A DNA stretch of 64,000 nt, taken from NCBI RefSeq assembly GCF_905220565.1, contig NC_059415.1, positions 8,794,501 to 8,858,500 on the forward strand. Reading direction: 5' to 3'. The notes under the pieces are model-generated. The model was given only the letters and a program-made list of their open reading frames with translations, was not told the origin of the DNA and ran no database searches. Numbering within the stretch: the stretch's first letter is position 1; each line of letters starts with the position of its first letter. The stretch comes from Melitaea cinxia. Lineage: Eukaryota; Arthropoda; Insecta; Lepidoptera; Nymphalidae. Below are positions 9,873 through 21,210 of the stretch, piece after piece. The position numbers and the translations under genes were made by a program.

Positions 9873-10934
9873 ATGGATATTTTAGATTTGTTTTTTAACT
9901 GACATAGAAAAAGGTCGTTTATAAGTTCAATTTTTTTTTGTTTTTGAATTAATAATTAAAATAGAATTATTCAAGAGATAAACATCTCTCTTCCAACACC
10001 GAAACGTGTACCTATTAAGGAAGATTCTATTATGAAAAAATTTTGGAATTCAGGTTAAGAAACTTCATTTCGATCATTTTCTTTATTTAAATATTGGTTA
10101 CATATAGACTACATACAAATAGGTTTTACATTTTGTCAATTATTTATCGAATACCCCATCTACTTGTATTTAAATAAATACTTACAATTAAAACTAAGAA
10201 ATAAAAATGAGTTAATATTAAAAATTATAATTATAATACATTATGACATTTTTCCTGTTTGTAGTTTTTAATTTTCTAATTTTATTACTTCTATAACTAT
10301 TTTTTTATTTATTCAAGAAGATATCGATATAAATAAGTCACAAAGGCGCTACTCATAATGACGTATACGGTGTCAGCTTTGACACGTGACTGGAGTACTT
10401 CTTAAGAGTAATCGTTACTGTGATATTTACAAATTAAAAAGTAATATTACAGAAATTAAATAAGTATTAACTATAATCGTATTATAATATCATTTCTTAA
10501 GGAATATAACATGCATTGCATGCCGTTACACAGGTTTTCCTCCAGCAGAGGCATCCTAAATATAATTAACTACATTTAAGTACAAATGTAAATATTTCAT
10601 TTGAATAAAAAGAAAAAAGAAAAAGAAAAACTAGTACAAAAGTATTAATATTAATTCGTAAAAATCGTACATCTATCCCGAGCGGAAATCGAACCTGCGA
10701 CCGCTGGCGTTATAACACTTAATCGCACTGCGTCAGAGCGTTTATCAAAGGCCATTGTTGCATAAAATAAATTAATTTTAGTATTCATATCTTTGTGTGC
10801 CAGTAAACAAACAAAGGCAATCTCTACTGTTGAAGACAAAAAGCTTATGACAAAAAAAATCATGTTTTTATGAAAACAATAGGACCTTCAGATTTATTTT
10901 ATATTTAGTTTACTGTAAAGATTTAACAAACATA
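9873..10934. other. Intergenic DNA with a tRNA-like SINE head
   Basis: Mostly unremarkable AT-rich DNA. At about 10672-10745 (minus strand) lies a tRNA-like stretch with a box-B-type GGTTCGATTTCC sequence, probably the head of a SINE. A purine tract (AAAAAGAAAAAAGAAAAAG) lies at about 10608-10630. Confidence 0.5.
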
Positions 10935-11688
10935 ATTGTGTTTGCTCGCAAACGAAAAAAAAACCGACTTCAATTACATCGACGAGTAATACAACGTAGA
11001 TCGACGAAAAAATAGTCAAGTAACTACGCGTTATCAAAGATTACTCAAAAAGTAGTTATCAGATCTCAATAAAATTTATATGCGACCACATGACAAACAT
11101 CAACTTTCAATTAAATTAAAAATTATTAAAATCGGTACATCCAGTAAAAAGTTATTGCGGATTATCAATAGTTTCCCTCGATTTCTCTGGGATCCCATCA
11201 TCAGATCCTGGTTTCCTTATCATGGTACTAAACTAGGAATATCTTCTTTCTAACAAAAAAAGAATTATCAAAATCGGTACACCCTGTAAAAAGTTATTGC
11301 GGATTTTCAAGAGTTTCCCTCGATTTATCTGGGATCCCATCATCAGATCCTGGTTTCTTTATCATAGTACTAAACTAGGGATATCTTCTCTCCACCAAAA
11401 AAAGAATTATCAAAATCCGTATAACCAGTAGAAAGTTATGCGGTATAATACAACGTAGGTCGACGAAAAAAGCGTCAAGTAAAAATGCATTATTAGATAT
11501 AACTCGAAAAGTAGTTCTTAGATCTCAAATAAATTTAAATGGGACCAATTTCCACACACCACCTTTCGATTAAAACAAAATTTGTCGAAATCGGTCTACC
11601 CGGTCAAAAGTTCTGATGAAACATACATAAAAAAAAAAATACAGTCGAATTGAGAACCTCCTCCTTTTTTGGAAGTCGGTTAAAAAAA
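10935..11688 (+). mobile_element. AACCGACTTC repeat, long copy
   Basis: It begins TTGTGTTTGCTCGCAAACG with AAAAACCGACTTCAATTACATC and ends GGAAGTCGGTTAAAAAA, so its termini are short inverted repeats around AACCGACTTC. It is near-identical in layout to 61036-61639 but longer, because an internal block of about 120 bp is duplicated (11140-11400). There is no coding capacity. Partial or rearranged relatives occur at 4684, 25963, 26785, 27619, 28311, 44203, 51816, 52733, 56930 and 63630. Confidence 0.8.
11138..11395 (+). repeat. Tandem duplication of a 120-bp block
   Basis: Two adjacent units share GTAAAAAGTTATTGCGGATT, GTTTCCCTCGATTT, GGGATCCCATCATCAGATCC and GTACTAAACTAGG with a few substitutions. 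The sister copy at 61036-61639 has the block once. Confidence 0.85.
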
Positions 11689-11888
11689 ATTTAAAATTAA
11701 AATAATATTTACAATGGCAGCAATTATTACGAAAACATTACATTTATTTATAGATATACGTATATAGAATACCAGGAGTATTCTATATTCCGGGAAAGGT
11801 AATTTATACAAACATTATATGACACATTATTCAAAGTTCAGTTGTAAACTTTTCTTGTACTTGATGATTAGGTGCTTCTTTCATTTAT

Positions 11889-12218
11889 CATTACAGCCTA
11901 TACAGTCCACTGCTGGACATAGGCCTCCACAAGTTTACGCCAAAAATAACGTGAACTCATGTGTTTTGCCCATAGTCACCACGCTGGGCAGGCGGGTTGG
12001 TGACCGCAGGGCTGGCTTTGTCGCACCGAAGACGCTGCTGCCCGTCTTCGGCCTGTGTATTTCAAAGCCAGCAGTTGGATGGTTATCCCGCCACCAGTCG
12101 GCCTTTTAAGTTCCAAGGTGGTAGCGGAACTGTGTTATCCCTTAGTCGCCTCTTACGACACCCACGGGAAGAGAGGGGGTGGCTATATTATTTAGTACCG
12201 TAGCCACACAGTACAGTA
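11889..12218 (-). mobile_element. SINE family A, full copy
   Basis: It is flanked by an 11-bp direct repeat, CTTTCATTTAT (11878-11888) and CTTTCATTTGT (12219-12229), a typical target duplication. On the minus strand it ends with TCCAGCAGTGGACTGTATAG and a short ATG-type tail, the same end as the RTE LINE at 2353-2405, so this is its 3' end. It has no coding frame, and no poly-A tail is seen. Nearly identical to 49891-50216. Confidence 0.85.
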
Positions 12219-12729
12219 CTTTCATTTGTATGTATTTTATTTTTAGTAGAAGGCTCAGAAATGTCATGTAATACTTTCAGTTTGATCTAGTGTCTCCCAT
12301 TTTTTAGCTTCTATCCACCACACTCCTATATTAGTGTTTAAGTTGTTTAAGAACGAAGCAAAGGAATTTTAGGATATAGAATAAATATTTAGTTAATACT
12401 GTACGTGTACTAGCACTTAGTACATATTATACAGTTATCAGGACAGTCTAGCAGGGAATCCATTTCTATACAGTGGAGCAGTCTTAAGTAATAGGAAATA
12501 GTTAATTAGTAGTTAATTAGAAGTCAATAAATAAAATTTAATTAATTAATAACATAAAAATAAATAAAAATAATTAAAATTTAAAGTAAAAATACAAATA
12601 AATAATGCATTGGAAAAAATAAACGAAAATAAATATCATAATAATTATGTTAAGTAACATATTTATAATATCAATTCGCTTATTTTTTGTTAAACAATTT
12701 TTTCAAGAATATACATTCGTGTCTTTTAA
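12219..12729. other. AT-rich DNA, nothing recognised
   Basis: No supported gene or repeat; TAAT- and AAAT-rich between 12500 and 12700. Confidence 0.5.
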
Positions 12730-12882
12730 AAGGACCGGACCGAAACGGCTGATCAGGATGAGATGAGATTTCCTGATCGGGTCCAGATCAGGAAATCTCA
12801 TCTCATCCTGATCAGGTCCAGACAAATCATCTGCGTTATATGTCTTATCTAGTCCTGATCAGGCATGCCTGGTCCGGTCCTT
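12730..12882. mobile_element. Two-level palindromic foldback element
   Basis: The inner arms 12749-12778 and 12786-12815 are perfect 30-bp inverted repeats around a 7-bp loop. The outer arms 12730-12741 (AAGGACCGGACC) and 12871-12882 are perfect 12-bp inverted repeats. TGATCAGG recurs inside and outside the arms. It is probably a small foldback or MITE-type element. It is noncoding; transcribed, it would form a strong hairpin. Confidence 0.7.
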
Positions 12883-13097
12883 ATAAGGACAAAATTTCTA
12901 CTCGTGTACATATTTGGATATTTTGCCCTCGATTGTACGTATAAGAGAGTTCATAGGTCGTATTTACAATATGATAATGATTATTTAATGGAAATAAATA
13001 AAATAGATAATGGAAGCGTTACGAGTCAATCATTATTTTACATTAATTGCTATTTTGGGCCTATCTTGGAATATTTGGCAGTAAATTACCTTTACTT

Positions 13098-13835
13098 TCA
13101 GTGTTATGATTTCTACTCCCGCCAGCCAGATGACCACCTTCGATATGAAACACACCGGCCTGCATCTGCTTTGCTGGATGCAGCGGCCGACTGTCTTCTA
13201 TCTGCGGGCTACCCGGTCGGCCAGTCGTGAGCCTCGGGTCTTGCCATATCTGTCTACGCCGAATCGGGCGACGTAACTGCTGACTGTATTCTGTCCGCGG
13301 GCTTCTTGACCCATCAATCATGGTGCCTCGCGGGTGCTGTCAAATAGTGGTTGCTGCGGCGGTTGTACATCTTTGATCTGCAAACACCTTTATCTTCCTG
13401 TGCGGGCTACCCTGCTTGCAAGTTGCGAGCCTCTTAGTACGGTAACGTCGTGCCTATACCATGTGGTTAATTTTAAGTTGATACGCTGACGTCGCACCTC
13501 TGCCATTCGCACGATCATCATGGTACGCTTACGTTGTGTCTGCCATGTGATTGATTTGAAAGTGGTACGCTAACACCAAGTAGTCATCACTACTTGTCAT
13601 CCCTTCCACGACGACACCATCGCGTCAGCGAGTCTATATAATCCCGTGCGCGCTTCATTCGAAACGAAGTTCGTGTAGTGTAAAGGGGAAGACAAACTGC
13701 CTGTTTTTTTTTTTGGATTGGTATTCCTTAAAATTATTTATAAGTTAGAACCTTATTTTTGTAACTAATTTTGTTTCAATCTCTATTAAGGATATAACCG
13801 TGTAAGTAGTCCTTAGGTATTGTTTTTTTTTTCAA
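13098..13835 (+). promoter_or_regulatory. GC-rich island with TATA-type promoter, possible solo LTR
   Basis: Clearly richer in GC than its surroundings. It contains imperfect repeats (TGCGGGCTACCC with GCGAGCCTC at about 13200 and 13400; TACGCTxACGTCG with GCCATGTG at about 13440-13570). A TATA box, TCTATATAATCC (13633-13644), is followed about 30 bp later by GTTCGTGTAGTG. This resembles the promoter half of an LTR, but I could not find matched LTR ends or a target duplication. It lies directly downstream of UGT gene 1 and on the opposite strand, so it is unlikely to serve that gene. Confidence 0.35.
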
Positions 13836-13850
13836 TATCACCTCTGGTTC

Positions 13851-15707
13851 CTAAAAATATATATACTTGTATATACTATATACTAATATTGTAACCGGTA
13901 CAACTAATAAAACAGTACCTAACAACACTATTAGTAAATCGACTTCGTAATATTCGGTCCAGTGCATATGCGCTGCAGGTGTACGTAGATGCTCCCCTCC
14001 ACCACGCCTCAATATATGCTCTGTCCACCATACGGCACGATCAAGCGGTTTCTGTGGTTGATCTTGCATTATGTTACGTAACTTTATAATATTTTGACGA
14101 TAGCTGAAAATAGCATCTTCGTTATTAATAAAATGTTCAAAAGTCTCATTTCATTATTAAATATATATTCATTATTGTATAATATTTTTTTAGAAAATTT
14201 AAATAACATACCATTTCTCTTCGATAACAGATTTAATAGCGTTTAATAATTGATCTTCTGTTAGATTATCTAATAGTAATTTTTTTCCAATTTTGAACCT
14301 GACGTAATGCTCTACATTGAACCATTGGTCTCCAAGCATCGGTATACCAACAAGAGGAACTGCTGCAGTTATTGCTTCGTCGGTCGACTGTAAACCTCCT
14401 TGTGTTATAAATAGCTTTATGTTTGGATGTCCTGGTTGAGACAAATAAAAACTTTATTGTTTGTTCATTTGTTAGTTATAAATACAGAAGGATTATAAAA
14501 ATAGAACATACGCAGTAAGTCAGACTGCGGCAGCCACTTCAATATTTTAACATTACTTGGACGTCCTGGAAGTTCTTCATTGTCCCATTTCCATAAAACA
14601 TCGTATGGAAGTTGAGAAAAGACATCGGTAAATATTTTCAACTTATCCCGAGGTAAAAAAGATGGTTTAACATTTGTCCCAAAACTTATGTATATGACTC
14701 CATGCTTCGAAGAATCTAAATAGGTTTTCAGGTCCTGGAATGGTATCATTACAAATGTTTATTTAAATAATTTTATAAGAAAATCGAATCGGTCACTATT
14801 AAATAATATAAATATTATTATACTTAAACGAAAAAAAAAAAAACAAATGAATTAATAAATGATAAAACAAAAATACTACCTCAGGTAGATCACGTACAGG
14901 TTTCTGATGCAAACCTCCTAAGTAAATCACATTTGGTGGAACTGGTCGATTGAAATCCCAAATTGGATGTACATTTAAAAATATCATGTGAACGTTTTTT
15001 CTTAAGACTCTCATAGAAGGTACATCTGGTCCGAATACTGTCTTTAACAATTTACTATTCGATGTGTACTGTTCCAAAAGCCTCTCCATTGAATAATGAG
15101 TATACAAATTTTCTATCTTCTCCCATAACGTCAAATTATAAATTCTTCTTCGCATCAAATCGGGGTAAATTAAAGGGTGTGTGGTAGCTCCTATCATTGC
15201 AAACGTTGAGGACAAACCGCCCAAGGAACTAAACTCAATAACTGGTACTTTATATATATCAGAAAATATAAGAGCCGGTTGTATACCCGATTCGACAAAC
15301 AATAAATCAATATTTTTATTGTTTTGAATAAACTTTTGAACCTCATTAGATTTCAATTGTTTTTCAAGAATATTCACAAGTGCATGGGATATCCGTTTTA
15401 TTAATACGATTTGATCTGGTTCTTTTCCGTGTACAGCTAAGAAATCATTCCAATATTCGTAAGAAAAATCATGTAAGTCGATTTCCGTTAGGTTTTCTGG
15501 AGCTTGGCCCTTTGGAAATGCTGGATCTGTAGTTATAACCGTAACTTCATGTCCACGTTTAGCGAGCTCTTGCATGAGAGGACGAAACACCACTTGGTGA
15601 CTTATGGAAGGCATCGGAAATACACCCAAAATTTTCGCGGATTCACTTTCAACAAGCACAGACACCATCGCGGTTAGCAATAATCGGAACATTTTTGAAG
15701 AGAACAA
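13851..15707 (-). CDS. UDP-glycosyltransferase 1 (UGT33-like), four exons
   Basis: Exons on the minus strand are 15707-14880, 14734-14512, 14431-14212 and 14103-13851. All have GT/AG borders and compatible phases (0, 1, 2), giving 507 residues. The enzyme should transfer a sugar from a UDP-sugar to small lipophilic acceptors in the ER lumen. Residues 1-23 are a signal peptide (Met6 is an alternative start). SISHQ places the catalytic His at residue 37. The UGT signature with FITQGGLQSTDEAI and GDQWFN spans about 358-389, and a hydrophobic anchor lies at about 478-503 with a short cytosolic tail. SISHQVVFRPL and VITTDPAFPKG are typical of lepidopteran UGT33 members; that subfamily is inferred. 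No lesion was seen. The paralogue at 43082-47548 has the same exon plan. Confidence 0.92.
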
Positions 15708-15734
15708 GATCTTCTCATGGACATAAAATTAAAC

Positions 15735-15772
15735 CATTTGCTTGTGGCCTGTGTTCTTCTTGTAATATATAC
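15735..15772 (-). promoter_or_regulatory. Candidate core promoter of UGT gene 1
   Basis: On the minus strand, TATATATTA starts at 15771, about 64 bp before the ATG. Initiation about 30 bp downstream would give a 5' leader of roughly 30-35 bases. No clear initiator motif. Confidence 0.4.
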
Positions 15773-16049
15773 AACTCAAGTTGTGCGATAAGATAATTAT
15801 TATCATTAATTTTTATTTGTTTTTAATGATAGACTAATTGACTGATAAAATAAGTAGTAGTAGTCTTTGTCTAATATAATAAAAATAAAAAAGTTATTAT
15901 ATTATCTTGGATTTTCGTCCTAATATTATACATATTCAAAAAATTTACTTTATAACTAGAATGAAGATCAACTACTTAACAAAAAAAAAAAACAATTGGA
16001 CTAATAATTAAATTATAAACATTCTCATTTTAATCTAAAACGTCAGTCA

Positions 16050-16165
16050 GTCAGTTTAGTCTATTGTAGTACACTGCTGGACATAGACCTCTCCAAGTTC
16101 GCGCCAGACATCCCGGTTTTCCTCAGTCTTCATGCAGCCTACACCGACGATCTTACGTAGGAAAC
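16050..16165 (-). mobile_element. RTE LINE 3'-end fragment
   Basis: The complement matches 2280-2405: TACGTAAGATCGTCGGTGTA, GAAAACCGGGATGTCTGGC, GGTCTATGTCCAGCAGTG, then a short TGAC tail. Only the last codons and tail remain. Confidence 0.8.
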
Positions 16166-16744
16166 ATTCGTACAAAATTTTTAAAGCCAATGATCTCTAT
16201 CTCTCAATCTACAAGTGAGCACTATTTTCCAAATATAAACTGCGTACATTTATGTTATCTTTCATTATTATTTGTTGACTTAATTTGATCGTAAAAGTGA
16301 ATAAGGAAGAAATAGTTATGAAAAATATCACTATAATTTCTTTACTAATTTTATTTAAAAATCTTAAATTTTTCTTTAGTAAAAGGGTTAGCTTATGTTG
16401 GGATAAAATATAGCCACACGGGGATGTCGCATCTGTATCGCCATGGGGTATGTAGGTAGCAGTCCCACAGCGCCCTGCTATTGTGTCGACAGTATCGATC
16501 AGTTATAGTGGGTAATCAGGTCTACCCGACTGTGATGTGGTCTTGGTATTGGCTAGAAGTCCTACATGCCTCCTAAAGGAGTTCCTTTCTCCCATGGGTA
16601 TTTATATTATGGGTAATTTTAATTAAATGGTGGTCGATAAAACTGTTAAATCATACTGAGAAACAAGCAATCAAACAAATATACAGATTTGTAATATTAA
16701 TCGAGTTCTAATTAGCATTTGTTGATAACATTTCAGTTTCTACA
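16166..16744. other. Intergenic DNA with a GC-rich islet
   Basis: The stretch at 16415-16610 is richer in GC (GGATGTCGCATCTGTATCGC onward) and probably belongs to a repeat I do not recognise. The rest is AT-rich. Confidence 0.4.
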
Positions 16745-16753
16745 TCATTATAT

Positions 16754-16996
16754 ATAATATATAATAATAAATTTCTACAACATACACACACGGTCGTCTG
16801 TTCCTAAAGTAAGCAACTTAATGTTTGTGTTATATATAGGTAACAGCTGACTGGTATAGCTATATATTTTTTTCGATAGACATACATTATAAATAACACA
16901 TATATAAATAAATATATATATTACGCCCATACTCGAGGTGGGAATCGAACCCACAACCTCCGCAGCAGAAAGCAGGGTCCAACGGGCTAATAAAAT
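16754..16996 (-). mobile_element. tRNA-derived SINE family C
   Basis: On the minus strand it starts near GCCCGTTGG with a tRNA-like head (box B in GGTTCGATTCCCACC), followed by a body containing CTTACTTTAGGAACAGACGA, and ends TA-rich. A 9-bp duplication TCATTATAT flanks it (16745-16753, 16997-17005). The same family interrupts the BEL element at 36543. Confidence 0.85.
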
Positions 16997-17275
16997 TCAT
17001 TATATGTAAACCCTATCTATTACATACAGTGCTATGTCGAAATAGGCCTGCACTAATCGTATTGTATCAAAAACAAGACATAATGACGTCACATTGTCTT
17101 CGATAAAAATTTTGTAAACTTAAATATACATCCATAGAATTGATTTAATTATTATTCAAAAAAAAATTATCAAATTATCAATTATATAATTTTATCGCGG
17201 TTTATTAAGTTTTTTAAAATTTGCGTAAACATTAGGAAACATCATTTACTTTACTACAACATTAACTTTAATCTA

Positions 17276-17600
17276 TACTAATTTAATGAAGCTGAAGAGT
17301 TTGTTTGTTTGTTTGAACCCGCTAATCTCAGCAACAACTGGTCCAATTTAAAAATTCCCCGAGTATTAGATAGCCCATTTATCGGGGAAGGCTATAGGCT
17401 ATATATCATAACGCTGAGACCAATAGGAGCAGAGCACCAATGGAGAATGTTTCAAAATCGGTATTTGTTCCTTTTGAGAGCTTCCGCTGCGTGCCCTGCG
17501 TAAACAGTAAAAGTTTTGTAAAAATCATGTATAACAGAATTGTTCCTATTCCACGCAGTGGAAGTCGCAGGCAGAAGCTAGTTACAAGATAATTAATAAC
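17276..17600 (+). repeat. Dispersed repeat with TTTGTTTGTTTGAACCCGC
   Basis: A block that recurs in lepidopteran DNA: GTTTGTTTGAACCCGCTAATC, CAACTGGTCCAATTT, GCCCATTTATCGGGGAAGGC, CATAACGCTGAGACCAATAG, then GCAGTGGAAGTCGC. Relatives occur at 49625-49770 (inverted), 53480-53830 and 56560-56760. It is noncoding; a non-autonomous DNA element is likely. Confidence 0.5.
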
Positions 17601-18954
17601 CTTAAATTGCGATTTTTTTTGCAGTATTACCAAGACGCTTCATCAATTGTAAAGAAATTAGCTATTCACTCTTAGTAAAACGTTAACAATTTTCGAAAAA
17701 ATTGCGAACTTTATCATTAAACAATTTCCTTAAAAACTCCAGCAATTGGTCCAAATTTAATACACAAAAGCAATTAAATTCGCATCAGCTTACACGGTTA
17801 AACACACATGTTTCATCTCCACAACACACTAATATAATTTTCACACTCGTGCCCGTCAGTTATACGAATAATTGAAAGACATTGGACACTGGAAGAAACT
17901 TTAGAGAACATAAACCAGATTATTTTAAACCTTATGGAGCTAAAAATAAGGTGATATCATCAGCAAAATACAAATGTGCAAGCACGAAGTTTATGGTATG
18001 CTCACTCCTAGGAACAGACTCGTTATAAAGTTAAATCTACTGAACTCAGTGGACTACTTGGAAGAGTGTCGATCGATTGCAAGATTTTATTTCGTGATTT
18101 ATGAACATACGTGGCATAAAATTGTCCAAAAGACATAAATTTATTTTATAAGGATAATCGTGGTTTCGTATTACAAGAGTAAAATTTCATGAACCAGCTA
18201 CATGCAGCTTTAATTATTTTTGAATTAAAATTTCTTCACGCATGCTTGACTTGGGGAGTAAGCTGGTGAATGGGTGATGAAAGTGTTACGAAAAGTGTTA
18301 TCGAGCGAGGTGAATGGAAGTTGAGAGGGAGATATAAGTTAGTGAAGATAGAAAGAGAGAGAGTTATGTTTCGTATATTACTGTAGCAGCTACAGAAGTT
18401 TTACTTCAGTCGTGTGGTGGAGCAGACTCGATTTTTTAGAATAATATTTGTACCTTTTTCAAACTATTTTTGTGTAATAGTTCAATGCAATTAAAATGTT
18501 ATGACTGTGATTTGTATTTCACTATATTTTCTAGAAATAGGAGAAAAACAGATCTTGAAAATATTAAAGTAAACATATTTTTAATATACTTTTAAGTACA
18601 ATTTTATTATTACCCATTGATGATAAAAAGGTTGAATATTCTTACGGAAGGAAAATTTAAACTTTATTCGTTTGACTATCATTTCAAAAAAAAAAAAAAA
18701 ATAATAATAAAAAATATACCTTACAAAAATAATAATTGAAGGATTTATTTACCTAAATAAAAAGGGATCTCAATTTTGTCAATACTGAATAAATATACAA
18801 AATAATTTTCAAAAATATAATTATTTATGAAATCCATCATTAACCCTACCGACGTGTAATGATTTTGGTAACTGACTCATACGTGACATACGTGGCAAAA
18901 TACGAACTTTTAAACTGACACCATTACAGATTGCGGCAAGCTTTCGAAATTTGC
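17601..18954. other. Intergenic DNA, nothing recognised
   Basis: No gene or repeat supported. The segment 18240-18440 is purine-rich and less AT-rich (GAGGTGAATGGAAGTTGAGA, AGAAAGAGAGAGAG) but shows no boundaries. Confidence 0.45.
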
Positions 18955-19075
18955 AGGATTGATAATAATAATAATATTGGCGAATGGCTTTTTTCCCATT
19001 AAGCTTTATTCTTATGTAATTGTTATATGTTACTGTTTGCAATAAAGTTATTTATTATTATTATTTTAATGTTAA
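18955..19075 (+). mobile_element. Possible LINE or SINE 3' tail
   Basis: GCAATAAAGTTATTTATTATTATTATT at its end looks like a polyadenylation-signal-bearing element tail with a TTA microsatellite. The family is not recognised. Confidence 0.35.
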
Positions 19076-19099
19076 ATAAATTTCTCTAGACTCGTTTAT

Positions 19100-19215
19100 T
19101 TTATTTATTTATTTATATACTTTATTGTTCAACAATATATACAGTTGTAACAAAAGGCGGACTTAATGCCTAGTGGCATTCTCTCCCAGTCAACCTTTAG
19201 GCCAAACAGAAAATA
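19100..19215 (-). mobile_element. LINE 3' tail
   Basis: The complement contains GAGAGAATGCCACTAGGCAT, AAGTCCGCCTTTTGTTACA and AACAATAAAGTATATAAATAAATAAA, a typical lepidopteran LINE 3' end with a TAAA tail. A CA-rich tract follows at 19285-19345. Confidence 0.6.
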
Positions 19216-19754
19216 TTGTAGGCGGTAACAATAAAGTCGTAAACATATATATCTATATATAAATACACTACGGACATATATAAATAAACATACACACACA
19301 CTCACACAGACACGCACACATACATACATACAAACACACAAACATACAAATATTCGATCATAAAAACAGAACTTAATAATATATACTCATAATAAATAAA
19401 ATACAGTAAAATAAAATTATAAGTAAATTTTGTAACACACATGTAGCAGCAACGTTTTTATGAGTTGATAATTTCGGTATGATATGATAATGAATTTGTT
19501 GTGTGGTATTTTTATAAACTACAAATAAATAAAATACAATAAGCTAACTTCTTCATTATAGGGCTCTACCTGTAAGAATGTTTGCTAATGCCGAATTTTT
19601 ATAATTTGGTAATTTTATTTTTTTAATTATAGATTTTCCTAGACAAAGATCAACCGTTCTTGTGCAGTGTTCAGGCATTTTTTTTCTGGTCTAGTTGTAC
19701 TCGTATGTCCTTGGTCTTCGTACTGTGTCTCAAAGAGCATGTGAATCTGTTGGT

Positions 19755-19885
19755 TCTAAATATTTATCCTCGTAGTGATCGTTACTCATTACAAGGAAAT
19801 TATCCATTAACCCGTATTAGAGCAATGTGTCCGATTAAGCTCCAACCTTTATACTGTATGGGAAAAGGGCCTTCAAAGGTCATTA
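19755..19885 (+). mobile_element. SINE family B, degraded 3' part
   Basis: Matches the 3' half of 42040-42383 in order: GTGATCGTTACTCAT, GGAAATTATCC, AACCCGTATTAGAGCA, GATTAAGCTCC, ATGGGAAAAGGGCCT. Heavily diverged. Confidence 0.55.
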
Positions 19886-20299
19886 ATACATAATTTAGTT
19901 CAATTCTACTTTATCAACAACAAAAAATGTCTGTTAATTATAGCAATCACACATTTTTTCTAAAACAAATCTCATTGGAATGCTTTTTATTTTAGCAATC
20001 ATACCCACGAGGCATGAACAACAAAAAGATCTAGACCGATGGTCGAAGTCGAAATGAGGCGCTGAGTTTTTAATTGCTAAACTTTTTAAAATTCATCTCG
20101 TTGATACTGGTAAAGGTAAAATCATAAGTCCTGAATTTTATTATGAGAAATTTTATGCCTTTAGAAATTTGAGTTTTTGCTATGTTATTACAGAACTCAG
20201 TTGTTCATTTTCTAAAACGAACGTATGTTCTGTAATTTTTACTTGGAACTTTATTTGCAAAATATCACATATTGAATTTCAACCCCTTTATACAGATAC

Positions 20300-20690
20300 T
20301 AGTGACCTGCCCCGGCTTCGCACGGCTGCAATGCTGATACTAAATATACTACAGAATGTCTTTATGTATAGTGTGAAGCTAGCTTATAGCATGGTTATTA
20401 ACATAATAACAACAACATTCAAATATGCGTCGTTAGATTACACGTTGTTATAGAATGCGTTGAAGAAATGAGGGTTCACTGCCCGTTCCCCGTAGGTGAT
20501 AGCGTGATAATATGTATTGTATTCATGCCAAATTTGAAGTAAATCGATGTTTTTGAGTTTATCCCGGACATACATACAGATAAAAAGAAAAACAGACAAA
20601 CAGACGAAAATTCTAAAAACTATATTTTTGGCTTCGGTATCGATTGTAGATCACACCCCAAGTATTATTTAAAAAAAAAATTCAATTTAC
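20300..20690 (+). repeat. Dispersed repeat beginning GACCTGCCCCGGCTTCGCAC
   Basis: A noncoding block with GGGTTCACTGCCCGTTCCCC, GATAGCGTGATAATATG, CAAATTTGAAGTAAATCGAT and a CAGAC-rich end. The related head sequence occurs inverted near 52370-52395. Such blocks are common in Lepidoptera; family not assigned. Confidence 0.5.
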
Positions 20691-21210
20691 AGTTTTGACT
20701 TCCCTACCATTTTATTGTATGTATAGATTATATATTAATAATGTATTTCTAGGTTATGGGTTAACCAAAACATTTGTATCGTATACCTACTATTTCAACG
20801 GTCTTCAAAATTACTTTGAGTTCAAATCTCAAGAGCACCGATGCATCTTTTTCGCATTAACTTTATTATCAGTGGTCATCAGTACTATCTTGGTACTATT
20901 GAAAGTAATCAATCGTAATCAATAAGAATACGACGATACCTTTAAAAATACAGTAAAATAAAACATTACCAACCATAAAGTAAGCGCTGCTAGCAAATCC
21001 ACAATCAACGCTTACTTGCACAAACAGCGCAGTCAAACAGGCGTCTGTGGTTAAACGTGCTAACGGCTTATGTAATTGTTGCACTAATTGAGCTGGTTTT
21101 TGGTTTATATGAAGCCATTAATTTGTATGATTTTATTTTTGTGTTACCCACACATTAGGGAATTCTAAACATTTACGGTGTCCACGGTCGGTTAGACCGA
21201 ATATAAAATC
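20691..21210. other. Intergenic DNA, nothing recognised
   Basis: A 76-codon frame at 20695-20925 is hydrophobic but has no recognisable domain. No other signal. Confidence 0.45.

Noticed and set aside
12865..13321. Protein-coding frames through the GC-rich island
   Set aside because: Frames on both strands are open only over part of the island, with no recognisable domain; the repeats and TATA box argue for regulatory or LTR sequence.
20695..20925. Small hydrophobic protein
   Set aside because: No conserved motif; starts directly after a dispersed repeat and shows no promoter or splice context.
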